Source: Prochlorococcus sp. AG-355-I20 (GTDB lineage: Bacteria; Cyanobacteriota; Cyanobacteriia; PCC-6307; Cyanobiaceae). From it: DNA of 64,000 nucleotides. The stretch covers positions 103,346-167,345 of the forward strand of contig QCDM01000002.1 in the NCBI GenBank assembly GCA_003280895.1, read 5' to 3'. The position numbers and the translations under genes are program-made. Below the pieces are notes generated by a model that had not been told where the DNA came from, did no database searches, and worked only from the letters and a program-made list of their open reading frames with translations. Every line of letters starts with the position of its first letter. Position 1 is the first letter of the stretch. Of the stretch, positions 29,639 through 39,890 are shown piece after piece.

Positions 29639-30373
29639 TCAATTAAATCTTTTTGCAAGAGCAATTGGATCGAAGACTGTAATCTTTTTTCTTTCAATAT
29701 TAAGGAGCCCTGAATCCTTTAAATCACCCAATAATCTCGTAATGGTTACTCTTGTAGAACCAATTGCTTCAGCAATTGCCTGATGCGAAAGCCTTAAATC
29801 TATCGTAATACCTTTTTCACCTGCAACTCCAAAGTCTCTACAAAGGACCATTAAAAAACTTACTAAACGAGAAGACATATCTCTATGTGTAAGAGTTTCT
29901 ATCATTGTTTCAGTTTGCAGGATTCTACTTGAAAGCCCCTGTAAAAGTAACAGTCCTACTGATGCATCTTCCTCAATAGCTCTTAAAACAGAATTTGCAG
30001 GTGCTGTTATCATCTCAACTCTTGTGAATGCTATGGCATGGTAAAAACGATCGGATCTATGGCCTGTTAGAAGAGATAAAACACCAAAGAGACTATTCTC
30101 TCTTAAAAGAGCAACAGTTATTTCTTCACCTGACTCATAAACTCTTGAAAGTCTTACTGCCCCTCTTCTTATAAGGTACACCCTTTCAGCAGGGTCTCCA
30201 GGGAAGAATATTGTTTTAGACCTCTCAACCATTTCTGTGCTTGCACCATCAAGACCTTTAATAACTTCCATTAAAGTTCTATTGATTGGAAAACGTTCTC
30301 CAATAGAGTTGAATTTACTTTGTCCGGATTGTTGCGAACTAAAGCTGTTGAATCCTCGAGAAGCAGGTATCAT
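29639..30373 (-). CDS. ntcA: Global nitrogen regulator NtcA
   Basis: A 244-residue Crp/Fnr-family regulator that senses 2-oxoglutarate and activates nitrogen-assimilation genes. The cyclic-nucleotide-binding-like domain holds [20 protein letters not shown]; the C-terminal helix-turn-helix [20 protein letters not shown] carries the DNA-recognition helix. Length is slightly longer than the usual 222-225 residues through an extended N-terminus. An NtcA-type box lies upstream, consistent with autoregulation, and amt1 in this window carries a perfect box. Confidence 0.96.
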   Translation of the reverse strand: MIPASRGFNSFSSQQSGQSKFNSIGERFPINRTLMEVIKGLDGASTEMVERSKTIFFPGDPAERVYLIRRGAVRLSRVYESGEEITVALLRENSLFGVLSLLTGHRSDRFYHAIAFTRVEMITAPANSVLRAIEEDASVGLLLLQGLSSRILQTETMIETLTHRDMSSRLVSFLMVLCRDFGVAGEKGITIDLRLSHQAIAEAIGSTRVTITRLLGDLKDSGLLNIERKKITVFDPIALAKRFN

Positions 30374-30393
30374 AAATATCTTGACTATTAAAA

Positions 30394-30436
30394 AATTTAA
30401 GGAGACACCCTGAAATATCTTGTATCAACAGTAACA
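30394..30436 (-). promoter_or_regulatory. Likely NtcA autoregulatory promoter of ntcA
   Basis: On the minus strand TGTTACTGTTGATACA (30421-30436) fits TGT-N10-ACA and matches GTA-N8-TAC at all but one base. A TAAATT -10 element (30394-30399) follows after 22 bases, as at amt1. The predicted leader is about 14 bases. The same region holds the divergent promoter of the CobO-like gene. Confidence 0.65.
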
Positions 30437-30572
30437 ATTTTTAATTCTTATCAGTTTATCAACAAGCTTTTTTCAGTCAGTTACAAATTGCTTAACCCTT
30501 TTTTAAGTAAAATTACACTATATGCAGCGTCATTAGTTTCTAATTATACTGCATGTAGAAAGAATCTAAATA

Positions 30573-31154
30573 ATGGTTATTAGCTCGTCTCATATTTATT
30601 CCAAAGGTAATCTTGATGTTGTAAAAAAAAATACTGCTAACAAAATTAACGTAAAAAAATTTTCACAAAACGGGCAAATTCAAATCTATCAATCTTCATA
30701 TAGAGGCAGCTACACAGCTGTTATTAGAGACTCTCTAAGAAATGCTGCTCTTGGCAGGAAAGTGCTACTAATACAATTTATGAAAGGAGGGGTTAAGCAA
30801 GGAGTTGATAATCCACTAGAGCTATGCGGTAATTTAACCTGGGTAAGATCATCACATTCCTTTGATCAATATAATTCTAAAGCAATTGAAAATAATAAAA
30901 ATTTAAAAAAATCTATTCATGAATCTACTATTGAATTATGGAATTTTTGTAAAAAAGAATTGCAGTCCGGAGAGAATGACCAAATAATACTTGATGAAAT
31001 TTTTTTAGCTATTGACATGAAAATTATCGATAAAGATGATTTGATTTCAACACTTGAAAACCGATTTATATCAGGAGATGTAATCCTTACTGGTACAGAT
31101 ATACCTAAAGATTTTTTATTGATGGCTAACCAAATTACCGAACTTCGCTCATAA
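30573..31154 (+). CDS. CobO/BtuR-like P-loop-family protein with degenerate Walker A
   Basis: A 193-residue protein collinear with corrinoid adenosyltransferases of the CobO/BtuR type: QIQIYQ start, KVLLIQFMKGG, then DEIFLAIDMKIID and the C-terminal TGTDIPKDFL...ANQITELRS. The ATP-binding loop, GDGKGKTT in active enzymes, is read here as SSYRGSYT, with the essential Lys replaced by Ser46. Catalysis by the normal ATP mechanism is therefore doubtful. It may have a regulatory or binding role. It starts 200 bases from ntcA and runs into dcd with a 4-base gap. Confidence 0.68.
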   Translation: MVISSSHIYSKGNLDVVKKNTANKINVKKFSQNGQIQIYQSSYRGSYTAVIRDSLRNAALGRKVLLIQFMKGGVKQGVDNPLELCGNLTWVRSSHSFDQYNSKAIENNKNLKKSIHESTIELWNFCKKELQSGENDQIILDEIFLAIDMKIIDKDDLISTLENRFISGDVILTGTDIPKDFLLMANQITELRS

Positions 31155-31158
31155 AACA

Positions 31159-31752
31159 ATGCTAAAAAATGATCTCTGGATAAATCAAAAAGCTTCGGAA
31201 GGTATGATAAAACCCTTTCAATCAAATTTGGTGAGACATCTTGAGCCAGACAATAAACAAAAGCCAGTTTTAAGTTACGGATGTTCTTCTTATGGCTATG
31301 ATTTAAGACTGTCATCAAAAGAATTCCTAATTTTCAGACATATCCCGGGGACTGTGATGAACCCCAAAAAGTTTAATCCTAATAATCTAGAGAAAACTGT
31401 TCTTCACCATGATAATGATGGTGACTTCTTTATTCTTCCTGCTCACTCCTATGGTTTAGGAGTTGCTTTAGAAAAGATGAAAGTGCCAGAGAATATAACT
31501 GTAATCTGCATAGGCAAAAGTACTTACGCACGACTTGGAATTATTGTTAATACGACGCCTGCAGAGGCAGGGTGGGAAGGTCATCTAACTTTAGAGTTTA
31601 GTAATAGCTCAGGTGCAGATTGCAGAATATATGCTGAAGAGGGTATTTGCCAACTACTCTTCTTTGAAGGTGATCCGTGCTCTACAACTTATGAAGATAG
31701 AAGAGGTAAATATCAAAACCAACCAGAAAAAGTTACTCTTGCAAAGATCTAA
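31159..31752 (+). CDS. dcd: dCTP deaminase
   Basis: A 197-residue trimeric deaminase making dUTP from dCTP. The catalytic block GKSTYARLGIIVNTTPAEAG (with the motif Glu) and SSYGYDLRLS are visible. It supplies dUMP for the next gene, thyX, whose ATG is one base past this stop. Confidence 0.93.
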   Translation: MLKNDLWINQKASEGMIKPFQSNLVRHLEPDNKQKPVLSYGCSSYGYDLRLSSKEFLIFRHIPGTVMNPKKFNPNNLEKTVLHHDNDGDFFILPAHSYGLGVALEKMKVPENITVICIGKSTYARLGIIVNTTPAEAGWEGHLTLEFSNSSGADCRIYAEEGICQLLFFEGDPCSTTYEDRRGKYQNQPEKVTLAKI

Positions 31753-31753
31753 A

Positions 31754-32386
31754 ATGAGTAAAGTTGAACTAATTTCGCTAACTCCTGATGCAGAAAAAAC
31801 AATGGCTTACATTGCAAGAGTTAGTAATCCAAAAAATCAGGAAAATGAAGACTATTCGAAATTATTGAGTTATTGCATTAAAAATGAACATTGGAGTGTT
31901 TTTGAACAGTCATTTATGACTTTACAAATAGAAACTAACCGAGGAATCGCTGCCCAAATTTTAAGACATAGATCATTTACTTTCCAGGAATTCTCGCAGA
32001 GATATGCAGATAGTTCTCAATTGGGGAATATCCCCTTACCAGAGTTAAGGCGTCAAGATTTTAAAAATAGGCAAAATTCAATTCCTGATCTCCCTGATGA
32101 GTTAAAAAAAAGATTCAATGAAAAAATTGCTTTACATTTTCAGGCTGCTTCAGAATTATATGAAGATTTACTTGCTGAAGGCGTAGCCAAAGAATGTGCG
32201 AGATTTGTTCTACCTTTAGCAACTCCAACAAGAATCTATATGTCTGGATCATGCAGATCGTGGATCCATTACATTCATTTAAGATCAGCTCACGGCACCC
32301 AAAAAGAACACAAGTCTATCGCCCAGAATTGCAAGTCTATTTTTAAAAAAAGTTTTCCGATTGTATCAAAATCTTTAGAATGGTAA
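31754..32386 (+). CDS. thyX: FAD-dependent thymidylate synthase
   Basis: A 210-residue flavin-dependent enzyme making dTMP from dUMP, replacing ThyA. The ThyX motif is read RHRSFTFQEFSQRY at residues 71-84; the family form is RHRxxSxNExSxRY, so the central S-N is here T-Q. The start is the ATG just after dcd, because the longer open frame upstream runs antisense to family length. dcd-thyX forms a compact dTMP operon. Confidence 0.93.
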   Translation: MSKVELISLTPDAEKTMAYIARVSNPKNQENEDYSKLLSYCIKNEHWSVFEQSFMTLQIETNRGIAAQILRHRSFTFQEFSQRYADSSQLGNIPLPELRRQDFKNRQNSIPDLPDELKKRFNEKIALHFQAASELYEDLLAEGVAKECARFVLPLATPTRIYMSGSCRSWIHYIHLRSAHGTQKEHKSIAQNCKSIFKKSFPIVSKSLEW

Positions 32387-32389
32387 AAA

Positions 32390-32980
32390 TTATCCATGAC
32401 TACGAGGACTAACCTCATTATTTTTATATTCTTGAATTGTTGAAAATTCTGAATTAATAATTTCCTCATGAGGTTTATCTTTTTTTTCTATATTATTTAT
32501 AGATTTTCTTATTGTTATTTCATCTTGTTTACCAATAAAAGTAGATATTAGATTACCCCTTTTATCAAAAAGATTAACTTGAGGAATACCATTTACAGCA
32601 AACTTCTGGATGTAATTACCCCATTTTTGATTATCAACATTTAAAAAAACAAAATTAATATCTTTTTCATATTCATCTTTAAAAGCAGAAACTTGTGGTG
32701 CCATTTCTTTGCAAACTTCACACCACTCAGCATAAAATTCAAGAAAAGTAGGCTTATTATTTGTAAAAGCTATTTCAGGGTCAACAGATAATTCTCCAAA
32801 ACTCTTTAGAAGATAAGTTGATTTAAAAAAGAAATTTCTAAACAAAAACAAGCAAATGATAACAATAGATATAATCAAAATAATTATTGTTTTTAAATTC
32901 GTCTTTAAGATTTGCTCTAGACTCTCAGATTGCACTATTAAGGAATTGCTAACTAAAAACATCTTAAATAAGTTAAACAA
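32390..32980 (-). CDS. txlA: Membrane-anchored thioredoxin-like protein TxlA (HCF164-type)
   Basis: A 196-residue protein with one hydrophobic anchor (about 31-50) and a thioredoxin fold with the redox motif WCEVCKEMAPQ (Cys87, Cys90). The active-site CEVC differs from the thioredoxin CGPC. The end SPRSHG is typical of TxlA/HCF164, which supply reductant for cytochrome b6f assembly on the lumenal side of the thylakoid. Function is inferred from family. Confidence 0.85.
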   Translation of the reverse strand: MFNLFKMFLVSNSLIVQSESLEQILKTNLKTIIILIISIVIICLFLFRNFFFKSTYLLKSFGELSVDPEIAFTNNKPTFLEFYAEWCEVCKEMAPQVSAFKDEYEKDINFVFLNVDNQKWGNYIQKFAVNGIPQVNLFDKRGNLISTFIGKQDEITIRKSINNIEKKDKPHEEIINSEFSTIQEYKNNEVSPRSHG

Positions 32981-33072
32981 ATAAAGAGAATTGAAATCTA
33001 TAAGCTTTTAATCAACTGATAAAATAATAATTAAATAATTATCAAAATTTATTTGATTCCTGAAATCTAATT

Positions 33073-34431
33073 ATGCAATCAATCTTTGGAACTGATGGAA
33101 TAAGAGGAAGATTTAATGAAGAGATAACCTATTCACTAGCCTACAAAGTAGGATATGCTCTAGGTTCGATCTTAGAGAAGAAAAGTCCAATAATCATAGG
33201 AAGGGATACAAGAATAAGTGGAGATATTCTTCTTCAGGCAATAACTCAAGGTTTAAACGATAGTGGTAAAAAATTTATAAATCTTGGAATCTGCCCTACC
33301 CCAGCTATACCTTTTTTAATCAAACATGAGAACCTGAGTGGTGGGATCATGATATCTGCAAGTCATAATCCGCCAGAATATAATGGCATAAAAATTTTTG
33401 ATCATAATGGTCAAAAAACTACAAAATATTTTGAAAATAAAATTCAAAAATTAATTCAAGAAACAAATCTTAATATCTCAGTTCCTAGAAAAGTGATCCC
33501 CCGCAATATAAATAAAGATCTTATCGATATTTATATCAAAAGCCTAATCCAAACAATGGGTGAAGAAAATCTAAGCGGTTTGAAAATAATATTAGATACA
33601 TGCTATGGATCAGCGGCAACATGCGCAAAAAAAATTTTTCAGTCTCTTGGTGCTGATGTAAAAGTTATTAATAACTCTAAAAATGGTTCGAAAATTAATA
33701 TGAACTGTGGTTCTACTAACCTCAAACCATTAAAAAAAGCATTAAGAGAGAGTCCTGCAGATATGGGTTTTAGCTTCGATGGAGATGCCGATAGAGTAAT
33801 TGGGATAGATTCAAAAGGTAATGTTTTAGATGGAGATCACATACTTTTTCTTTGGGGTAGAGAACTTATGGAACAAAAAATTCTCACAAATAATTTATTA
33901 ATTTCAACGCAAATGGCAAACTTAGGTTTTGAAAAGGCCTGGAAGAAAATTGGCGGAATTTTATATAGAACTGATGTAGGAGATAAACATGTGCATGATG
34001 CAATTAAGGAAAAAGGAGCAGTTTTAGGAGGTGAGCAGTCAGGTCATATACTTTCAACAATTAATAACTTTTCTGGAGATGGAATATTGACTGCACTTCA
34101 AATTTCTAAATTTTGTAAAAAGAAAAATATTAATTTAAATGATTGGCTTAAAAGTAGTTTCGAACCTTATCCTCAAAAACTAACCAATATCAATTTAGAT
34201 TTTAATATTAATAAATTAAATCCTGAAACCAAAAATTTGATCGATCAAAATATAGGATTTTTTCAGAAATTATATTCGGATAATTGTAGAGTTTATATAA
34301 GGCCTAGCGGCACAGAACCCGTTATGAGAGTTTTAGTTGAGGCCAAAAATCATAGGAAAGTTAATTCTTTATCAAGCGAAATAACAAACAAACTCTTTTT
34401 AGAAATTGATAAAATAACAAATCAAAGATGA
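33073..34431 (+). CDS. glmM: Phosphoglucosamine mutase
   Basis: A 452-residue phosphohexomutase making glucosamine 1-phosphate for peptidoglycan and LPS. Signatures: [12 protein letters not shown] with Ser97, DGDADRV, GGEQSGH and [11 protein letters not shown]. The SGH in the sugar loop is the GlmM form, unlike SGG in the mutase at 165. It ends 1 base from the convergent trmB. Confidence 0.95.
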   Translation: MQSIFGTDGIRGRFNEEITYSLAYKVGYALGSILEKKSPIIIGRDTRISGDILLQAITQGLNDSGKKFINLGICPTPAIPFLIKHENLSGGIMISASHNPPEYNGIKIFDHNGQKTTKYFENKIQKLIQETNLNISVPRKVIPRNINKDLIDIYIKSLIQTMGEENLSGLKIILDTCYGSAATCAKKIFQSLGADVKVINNSKNGSKINMNCGSTNLKPLKKALRESPADMGFSFDGDADRVIGIDSKGNVLDGDHILFLWGRELMEQKILTNNLLISTQMANLGFEKAWKKIGGILYRTDVGDKHVHDAIKEKGAVLGGEQSGHILSTINNFSGDGILTALQISKFCKKKNINLNDWLKSSFEPYPQKLTNINLDFNINKLNPETKNLIDQNIGFFQKLYSDNCRVYIRPSGTEPVMRVLVEAKNHRKVNSLSSEITNKLFLEIDKITNQR

Positions 34432-34432
34432 A

Positions 34433-35062
34433 TTAAATTTTTATATAAATTTTTTCATAAATATCAAGTTGGTTAACAATCACGTACTTTTCCCTATCAG
34501 TTTTAACTTTAATTGGATTAAAACTTTCGGAACAATTAAAATCTTTTTTATCTATTGTTTTAAAATGAAAATTACTTGAAATGGTGCAATCCATATAATC
34601 GAATAAATCCTTTACATCTGTTTTGATAAAAATTAGCGTTCCTTTTTGCAATGAATTTGAGAGCATATTAATAAATCCTGGCTGAATTACACGCCTTTTA
34701 TAATGCCTCTTTTTAAACCAAGGATCAGGAAAATTAAAAGAAATACTTTTTAGATTTTTGATAATAAATTTATTTTGGACATCATTCAAAATATTATTAG
34801 CATTACCAAATATAAAATATAGATTTTTGATTTCTCGTTGAATAACTTTTAATTTAGCTTTTTTGACTAATTTCTCACGGATTTCAATTCCTAAATAGTT
34901 CCAACTAGTATTAACTAAAGCCAAATCAAATAGAAACTCACCAGCAGCACAACCTATATCCAAATGTAGATTTAATTTAGAATCATCAAACATTTCGCTC
35001 AAAATGGGAATTCCCTCAATTTGATTGAAATTACTACTAAGGGGATTTACATGCTGTCTCAT
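34433..35062 (-). CDS. trmB: tRNA (guanine-N7)-methyltransferase
   Basis: A 209-residue SAM-dependent methylase for G46 of tRNA. The SAM loop is [11 protein letters not shown]; the catalytic-site block [15 protein letters not shown] is diagnostic. Confidence 0.92.
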   Translation of the reverse strand: MRQHVNPLSSNFNQIEGIPILSEMFDDSKLNLHLDIGCAAGEFLFDLALVNTSWNYLGIEIREKLVKKAKLKVIQREIKNLYFIFGNANNILNDVQNKFIIKNLKSISFNFPDPWFKKRHYKRRVIQPGFINMLSNSLQKGTLIFIKTDVKDLFDYMDCTISSNFHFKTIDKKDFNCSESFNPIKVKTDREKYVIVNQLDIYEKIYIKI

Positions 35063-35181
35063 AAAATTATCAACATATTCCCAAGCAATAATTTAATGAT
35101 GCATAATATTCATAACTATGACAATAGTAAGTTCAAAAGTAATAGTTTGATGTTTAATTATTATGTGTTTAAAAAAAAGTT

Positions 35182-35805
35182 TTGAACGTTTTTAATCAAC
35201 TTTCTATTTGGCTATCCTTTCAACTTTCAATAATTTTCCTTATTGGTATTCCTGTTACTTTATCCTTCTGGTCAATTAAAAAAAGAAATAAAGCAGTTAC
35301 TAAACTCTTATCAATTTATTGGAAAGTATCTCTTTTATTTTTTATAAGCCTTCTACTTTTAATAGGAAAGTATAATTATGCTCTTGTGATAACAAATATT
35401 TCAACATTATTAATGACAGTTTCAGTTTGGTTTTGGAACGATATTAATGATGAATTAAGAGAATACGATTTTTCTTACTCCCTTACCACAACGACAAAAA
35501 TATGGAGATGGACGATAACTTTTATTTCTCTCAATTTCTTTATTCAGAGTTTACAAAACTTCAACTGTTTTTCTTTTATTAATTCTGATGCGTGTGCAAT
35601 ATGGCTTCAGCCTTCTTCAAATTTATATACTCTAATTAAGAATTTATTTAATTTTTTCTTTGGAGCTAACTTTACCCAGCCGATATCAAAATTCTTAGGA
35701 TTATTTTCATTATTAATCTATATTTTAGGCCTTATTCAATGGTCAATAATCAAATTACCTAAAAATGGAAGAAACTCTTGCTTCTCAGAAAATGGCAAAA
35801 ATTGA
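35182..35805 (+). CDS. DUF3177 family membrane protein
   Basis: A 207-residue integral membrane protein, TTG start, with five or so hydrophobic segments and an aromatic-rich loop (VSVWFWNDINDELREYDFS). It resembles the cyanobacterial DUF3177 family. Function unknown. The next gene starts inside its 3' end. Confidence 0.65.
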   Translation: MNVFNQLSIWLSFQLSIIFLIGIPVTLSFWSIKKRNKAVTKLLSIYWKVSLLFFISLLLLIGKYNYALVITNISTLLMTVSVWFWNDINDELREYDFSYSLTTTTKIWRWTITFISLNFFIQSLQNFNCFSFINSDACAIWLQPSSNLYTLIKNLFNFFFGANFTQPISKFLGLFSLLIYILGLIQWSIIKLPKNGRNSCFSENGKN

Positions 35806-36100
35806 TTTAATAAATAGTCTTGAAAAAATAAGTTCAGAGATACCTGATAGGATACTTAAACTAGAGGGATGCATTCTAAAAGAATATCAAAAAGAAAAAT
35901 TAGAAATAATCATTTTCAGAGGTTACAGTAGCTCAACAACTCATCCAATTGAAATTGATTCAGAAAAAAAAGTAATAACACTTTCTTATACAATTACAAA
36001 TTTTAAACTTTTTAAAGCACCCTTAACAGAAACCGAAGAAAATTTTATAAGAGAAAGTCAAAACTCAGTTTTCTTTTTGAATCAAAAAAACTGGATTTAA
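35792..36100 (+). CDS. Short conserved cyanobacterial protein, unknown function
   Basis: About 102 residues from the internal ATG at 35792; an upstream ATG at 35765 would give 111 residues and a longer overlap (41 bases) with the DUF3177 gene. The block [12 protein letters not shown]...[15 protein letters not shown] resembles a short domain shared by cyanobacteria and plastid-bearing plants (possibly DUF7734). The family name is tentative. It ends 4 bases inside the convergent ileS. Confidence 0.6.
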   Translation: MAKIDLINSLEKISSEIPDRILKLEGCILKEYQKEKLEIIIFRGYSSSTTHPIEIDSEKKVITLSYTITNFKLFKAPLTETEENFIRESQNSVFFLNQKNWI

Positions 36101-39003
36101 ATATATTCAAAATTAATAATATTTGAACATCTTTTGCATAATTTTGTATTTTGGATTCCATTAAAAGTTTCTTTTTGATAATGCCAACATCTATCACATT
36201 TTTGACCTTGAGCTTTATTTATTTGAATTTTACCAAGTACATTATTATCAATAATCAGAGAATTCTCCACCAAATCTGTTACCACTTGGAAGTTTGATAC
36301 TATAAGCCAATCTCTAAATAAATCTACATCTTCATTACCAGATTCTTTTAGCCAAGTCAGTGAATCTTTTAAAGCTTTATCTTCAGGTAAATAATTAACT
36401 TCAGTTTCCAAAGCTGCTCCAATGATCTGTTTGTTCCTGCATACTTCTATAGCCTTGTTAATTTCAACTCTCAAATTTCTTAAATTTGCAATGTGCTCAT
36501 TAAGTATTTGATTTTTCCATGACTGCGAAAATATTGGCCATCCTCTTTGAAAGACTGATTTTTCTTCAGTTGAATATGGAATATTTTGCCAAATATCTTC
36601 AGCCATATGACAAAGCACTGGAGAAATAAGTACTGCTAAATTTTCAACAACTTTTGACATGACGAACTGACAAGACCTTCTCCTGAATTGTGATTTAGAA
36701 CTTACATATAACCTATCCTTCGCAATATCCAAATAAAAATTTGATAAATCTACAACGCAAAAACTTTGCAAAATTTGAAAAAATTTTGAAAATTCATAAT
36801 TTTCATAAGCATTTGATATTTGATCAGTAACTTCAACTAATCTGCCTAACATCCATTGATCTAAGAGGGGCAATTGATCAATCTCAAAACTATCAATTTT
36901 AGGATCATAATCATGAATATTACCTAGAAGATATCTTGCAGTATTACGAACTTTTCTATAAACGTCTGAAAGTTGCTTGAGTATATTGGAACCAATTGGA
37001 ACGTCTACTGAATAATCTACAGAGCTAACCCATAGCCTTAAAACATCAGCACCATAAGCAGGATCAGTTTTTTTATTATTACCTCCATTAATAATTTTAT
37101 TTGGATCAACAACATTTCCCAAAGATTTGCTCATTTTTCTTCCGTTTTCATCAAGTGCAAAACCATGAGTTAAAACTTTTTTATATGGAGGTTTATTATT
37201 GACTGCAACAGATGTTAGCAAAGAAGACTGAAACCATCCTCGATGTTGATCTGAACCCTCTAAATAAAGATCTGCTGGATACTTTAATTCACTTCTTAGT
37301 TCACATACTGCGGCCCAGCTAGATCCTGAATCAAACCAAACATCCATTGTATCTGTTCCTTTTTTCCAAAGATCAGATTCTTTTGCATAATTTTCCGGCA
37401 AAAGATTCTTAACATCCCAATCCCACCAAATATCTGCTCCATGTTCACTAAAAAGTTCTTGAATATGATTAATTATTTCTTTGTTAAGGAGAATGTCATT
37501 ACCATTTTTTTTATAAAAAACTGGAATAGGGACTCCCCACGACCTTTGTCTAGAAATACACCAATCTCCTCTACCAACAACCATAGAATAAATTCTTTTC
37601 TTTCCAGTTTCTGGCATCCATTCAACATCTTCGATTGCCTTTAATGCAGATGATCTAAAGCCATTTACAGATGCAAACCATTGTTCTGTTGCCCTAAAAA
37701 TAGTTGGTTTTTTGGTTCTCCAATCATACGGATATCTATGCTTATAATTTTCTTGTAATAGAAGCAAATTATTTCCTTTTAAATGTTCAATAATTAAATC
37801 ATTTGCATCTTTAAGGACATTTGATCCTTTGAATTGACCAGAATATTCATTTAAGTTACCTTTTTCATCAACGACACATGTTATTGGTAAATCATATTTT
37901 TGACCCACAATAAAATCATCTATACCATGACCAGGCGCAGTATGAACAATTCCAGTCCCTGATTCTGTAGTAATATAATCACCTCCAATTACAATTCTGC
38001 AATTTTTATTCTTACAGGGATGTTGATATTCAATATTTTCCAATTTGGAGCCTTTAACCTCTAAAAGCACCTTGAAATCTTTATTAAATTTCTTACTTAT
38101 TTCAGAAGATAAATCCTCAGCAAAAAGGTAAATTTTCTTCTCTTCATCGATAGCAAATACGTACTTTATTTTTGGATTTACTGCAACTGCTTCATTTGCA
38201 GGTATGGTCCAAGGAGTAGTGGTCCAAATTGTTATGAAAGAATTATTTTGAAAAAAATCTTTATTGATATTAAGGTTTTCTTGGATGGAATTTAATAGAA
38301 ATTCCTCAGGTATTTTAGTGATTTTTAATGAAACATAAATGCTTTTTGAATAATGTTCGTCAGGGTATTCTAATTCTGCTTCTGCAAGTGCAGTCCTTGA
38401 ACTTGGACTCCAATGCACAGGTTTAAGACCTCGATATATATAGCCATTTAAAAACATTTTCCCAAATACTCCAATCTGAGCAGATTCATAACTTTTCTTA
38501 AGAGTTAAGTAAGGGTTATTCCAATCTCCCCAGATGCCCCACCTTTTGAAACCCTCCTTCTGATTATTAATTTGGGTATGGGCATAATCTGTTGCTTTTT
38601 TTCTTAAATTTAGAGTGTCAAGATTCTTTCTTTCATCAGATTTTAAATTCTGAAGAACTTTTAATTCAATAGGTAATCCATGACAGTCCCAACCGGGTAC
38701 GAAATGAACCCTAAACCCTCTTAAGGTTTTGTACTTATTTATTATGTCCTTTAAAACTTTATTAAGGGCATGACCCATATGAAGTGCTCCATTTGCATAA
38801 GGAGGGCCATCATGTAATGTAAATATTTCGCCTGAATTGCTTGAACCTAATTGGAAATCAATATCATTTTTAGCCCAAAAATTCTGAATCTCGGGTTCCC
38901 TTACAACTGAGTTAGCACGCATTGAGAAGTCAGTTTTTAGTAAATTTAAAGTTTCTTTATAAGAAAAGTCTGATTTTTGTTCTTTGCTATTTTGAGATTT
39001 CAT
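36097..39003 (-). CDS. ileS: Isoleucyl-tRNA synthetase
   Basis: A 968-residue class I synthetase. The HIGH-type motif HMGH is at 75-78, the KMSKS motif reads [10 protein letters not shown], and the connective editing domain holds the [11 protein letters not shown] block. A C-terminal zinc knuckle (CDRCWHY ... CKRCSN) is present, as in bacterial IleS. Confidence 0.97.
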   Translation of the reverse strand: MKSQNSKEQKSDFSYKETLNLLKTDFSMRANSVVREPEIQNFWAKNDIDFQLGSSNSGEIFTLHDGPPYANGALHMGHALNKVLKDIINKYKTLRGFRVHFVPGWDCHGLPIELKVLQNLKSDERKNLDTLNLRKKATDYAHTQINNQKEGFKRWGIWGDWNNPYLTLKKSYESAQIGVFGKMFLNGYIYRGLKPVHWSPSSRTALAEAELEYPDEHYSKSIYVSLKITKIPEEFLLNSIQENLNINKDFFQNNSFITIWTTTPWTIPANEAVAVNPKIKYVFAIDEEKKIYLFAEDLSSEISKKFNKDFKVLLEVKGSKLENIEYQHPCKNKNCRIVIGGDYITTESGTGIVHTAPGHGIDDFIVGQKYDLPITCVVDEKGNLNEYSGQFKGSNVLKDANDLIIEHLKGNNLLLLQENYKHRYPYDWRTKKPTIFRATEQWFASVNGFRSSALKAIEDVEWMPETGKKRIYSMVVGRGDWCISRQRSWGVPIPVFYKKNGNDILLNKEIINHIQELFSEHGADIWWDWDVKNLLPENYAKESDLWKKGTDTMDVWFDSGSSWAAVCELRSELKYPADLYLEGSDQHRGWFQSSLLTSVAVNNKPPYKKVLTHGFALDENGRKMSKSLGNVVDPNKIINGGNNKKTDPAYGADVLRLWVSSVDYSVDVPIGSNILKQLSDVYRKVRNTARYLLGNIHDYDPKIDSFEIDQLPLLDQWMLGRLVEVTDQISNAYENYEFSKFFQILQSFCVVDLSNFYLDIAKDRLYVSSKSQFRRRSCQFVMSKVVENLAVLISPVLCHMAEDIWQNIPYSTEEKSVFQRGWPIFSQSWKNQILNEHIANLRNLRVEINKAIEVCRNKQIIGAALETEVNYLPEDKALKDSLTWLKESGNEDVDLFRDWLIVSNFQVVTDLVENSLIIDNNVLGKIQINKAQGQKCDRCWHYQKETFNGIQNTKLCKRCSNIINFEYI

Positions 39004-39122
39004 ACGACGATAAAAGAAATATTGGTGATCAAAAGAATTATTTAAATAAATCTAATTCATTCTATTCTTTCTTAATTGACCTGTAGTTTTTTGGGATGTT
39101 TAAATAACCAATTTATTTAAAT

Positions 39123-39572
39123 TCAGACTTTTATATTATCATTTTTATCATTTCTTACCCACTTTTTTTGGGATGTATTTTTATTATTGCTACCAAAATT
39201 AAGAAAATTTGAAGATTTAATTAAATCACCAAACACCAGATTAATAGATTCTAATATTTTCGAAAAGTTATTTTTAAACTCCAAAAAGGTAGTTAATTTT
39301 TTCTTTTCGTAATCTGTTAATTGGTACCACCTAGATAAAAAAAGCTCCACTAGATAAAAAATAACTAGTACAGTTAAAAAGAGGAAAATTACAAAGAATG
39401 ATACATCCAATATTTTATTTTTAATTATTAATATCAAACCTATTAATAAATTTAAAAAAGCTTTTATTAAGTCTTTTGGTTTGCCGAGCTCAAGATAAAT
39501 TATCGGTACAGTTAGAAAAATGGTCCCAATTGCAATATAAAAAGTTCCCAAACAAAATATCAAAGTACTCAT
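39123..39572 (-). CDS. Ycf66-like membrane protein (tentative)
   Basis: A 149-residue protein with three or four hydrophobic spans in the first 85 residues and a basic, polar tail (NKNTSQKKWVRNDKND). The layout, and the block around residues 32-80 with VELFLSRW at its end, is reminiscent of the Ycf66 family conserved in cyanobacteria and some plastids; similarity is weak by eye. If not Ycf66, it is a small unknown membrane protein. Confidence 0.5.
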   Translation of the reverse strand: MSTLIFCLGTFYIAIGTIFLTVPIIYLELGKPKDLIKAFLNLLIGLILIIKNKILDVSFFVIFLFLTVLVIFYLVELFLSRWYQLTDYEKKKLTTFLEFKNNFSKILESINLVFGDLIKSSNFLNFGSNNKNTSQKKWVRNDKNDNIKV

Positions 39573-39643
39573 AAAATTAGCTGCTTAATTAAATTATAAG
39601 AGTGGATATGGATAAGCAAACTATCTATCAGAATTCCCTTAAG

Positions 39644-39725
39644 TGCGGTCGGGGAGACTTGAACTCCCACACCCGAAGATACGAGTACCTAAAACTCGCG
39701 CGTCTACCAATTCCGCCACGACCGC
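39644..39725 (-). tRNA. tRNA-Leu (UAG)
   Basis: An 82-base class II tRNA. Acceptor GCGGTCG/CGACCGC, discriminator A, anticodon arm CGAGT-TTTAGGT-ACTCG giving anticodon TAG, a long variable arm, and T arm with GTTCAAGTC. CCA is not encoded. Confidence 0.96.
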
Positions 39726-39890
39726 TCAAATAAAATAATAATTGAAAGAGGTTTATTTTAAAAATTTTTTTTCTTAAGATGATTAATTTGACACATTAAA
39801 ATAGATTAAAAATCTCTTAAAAGAAATTTTTTATGCTTGAACAAGCAATCACCTTAGAATATTAGTTATATTATTTAAAGAATAAAAGAA

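Noticed and set aside
31613..31753. N-terminal extension of thyX overlapping dcd
   Set aside because: The ThyX family begins at the ATG at 31754; the extension is dcd sequence in another frame.
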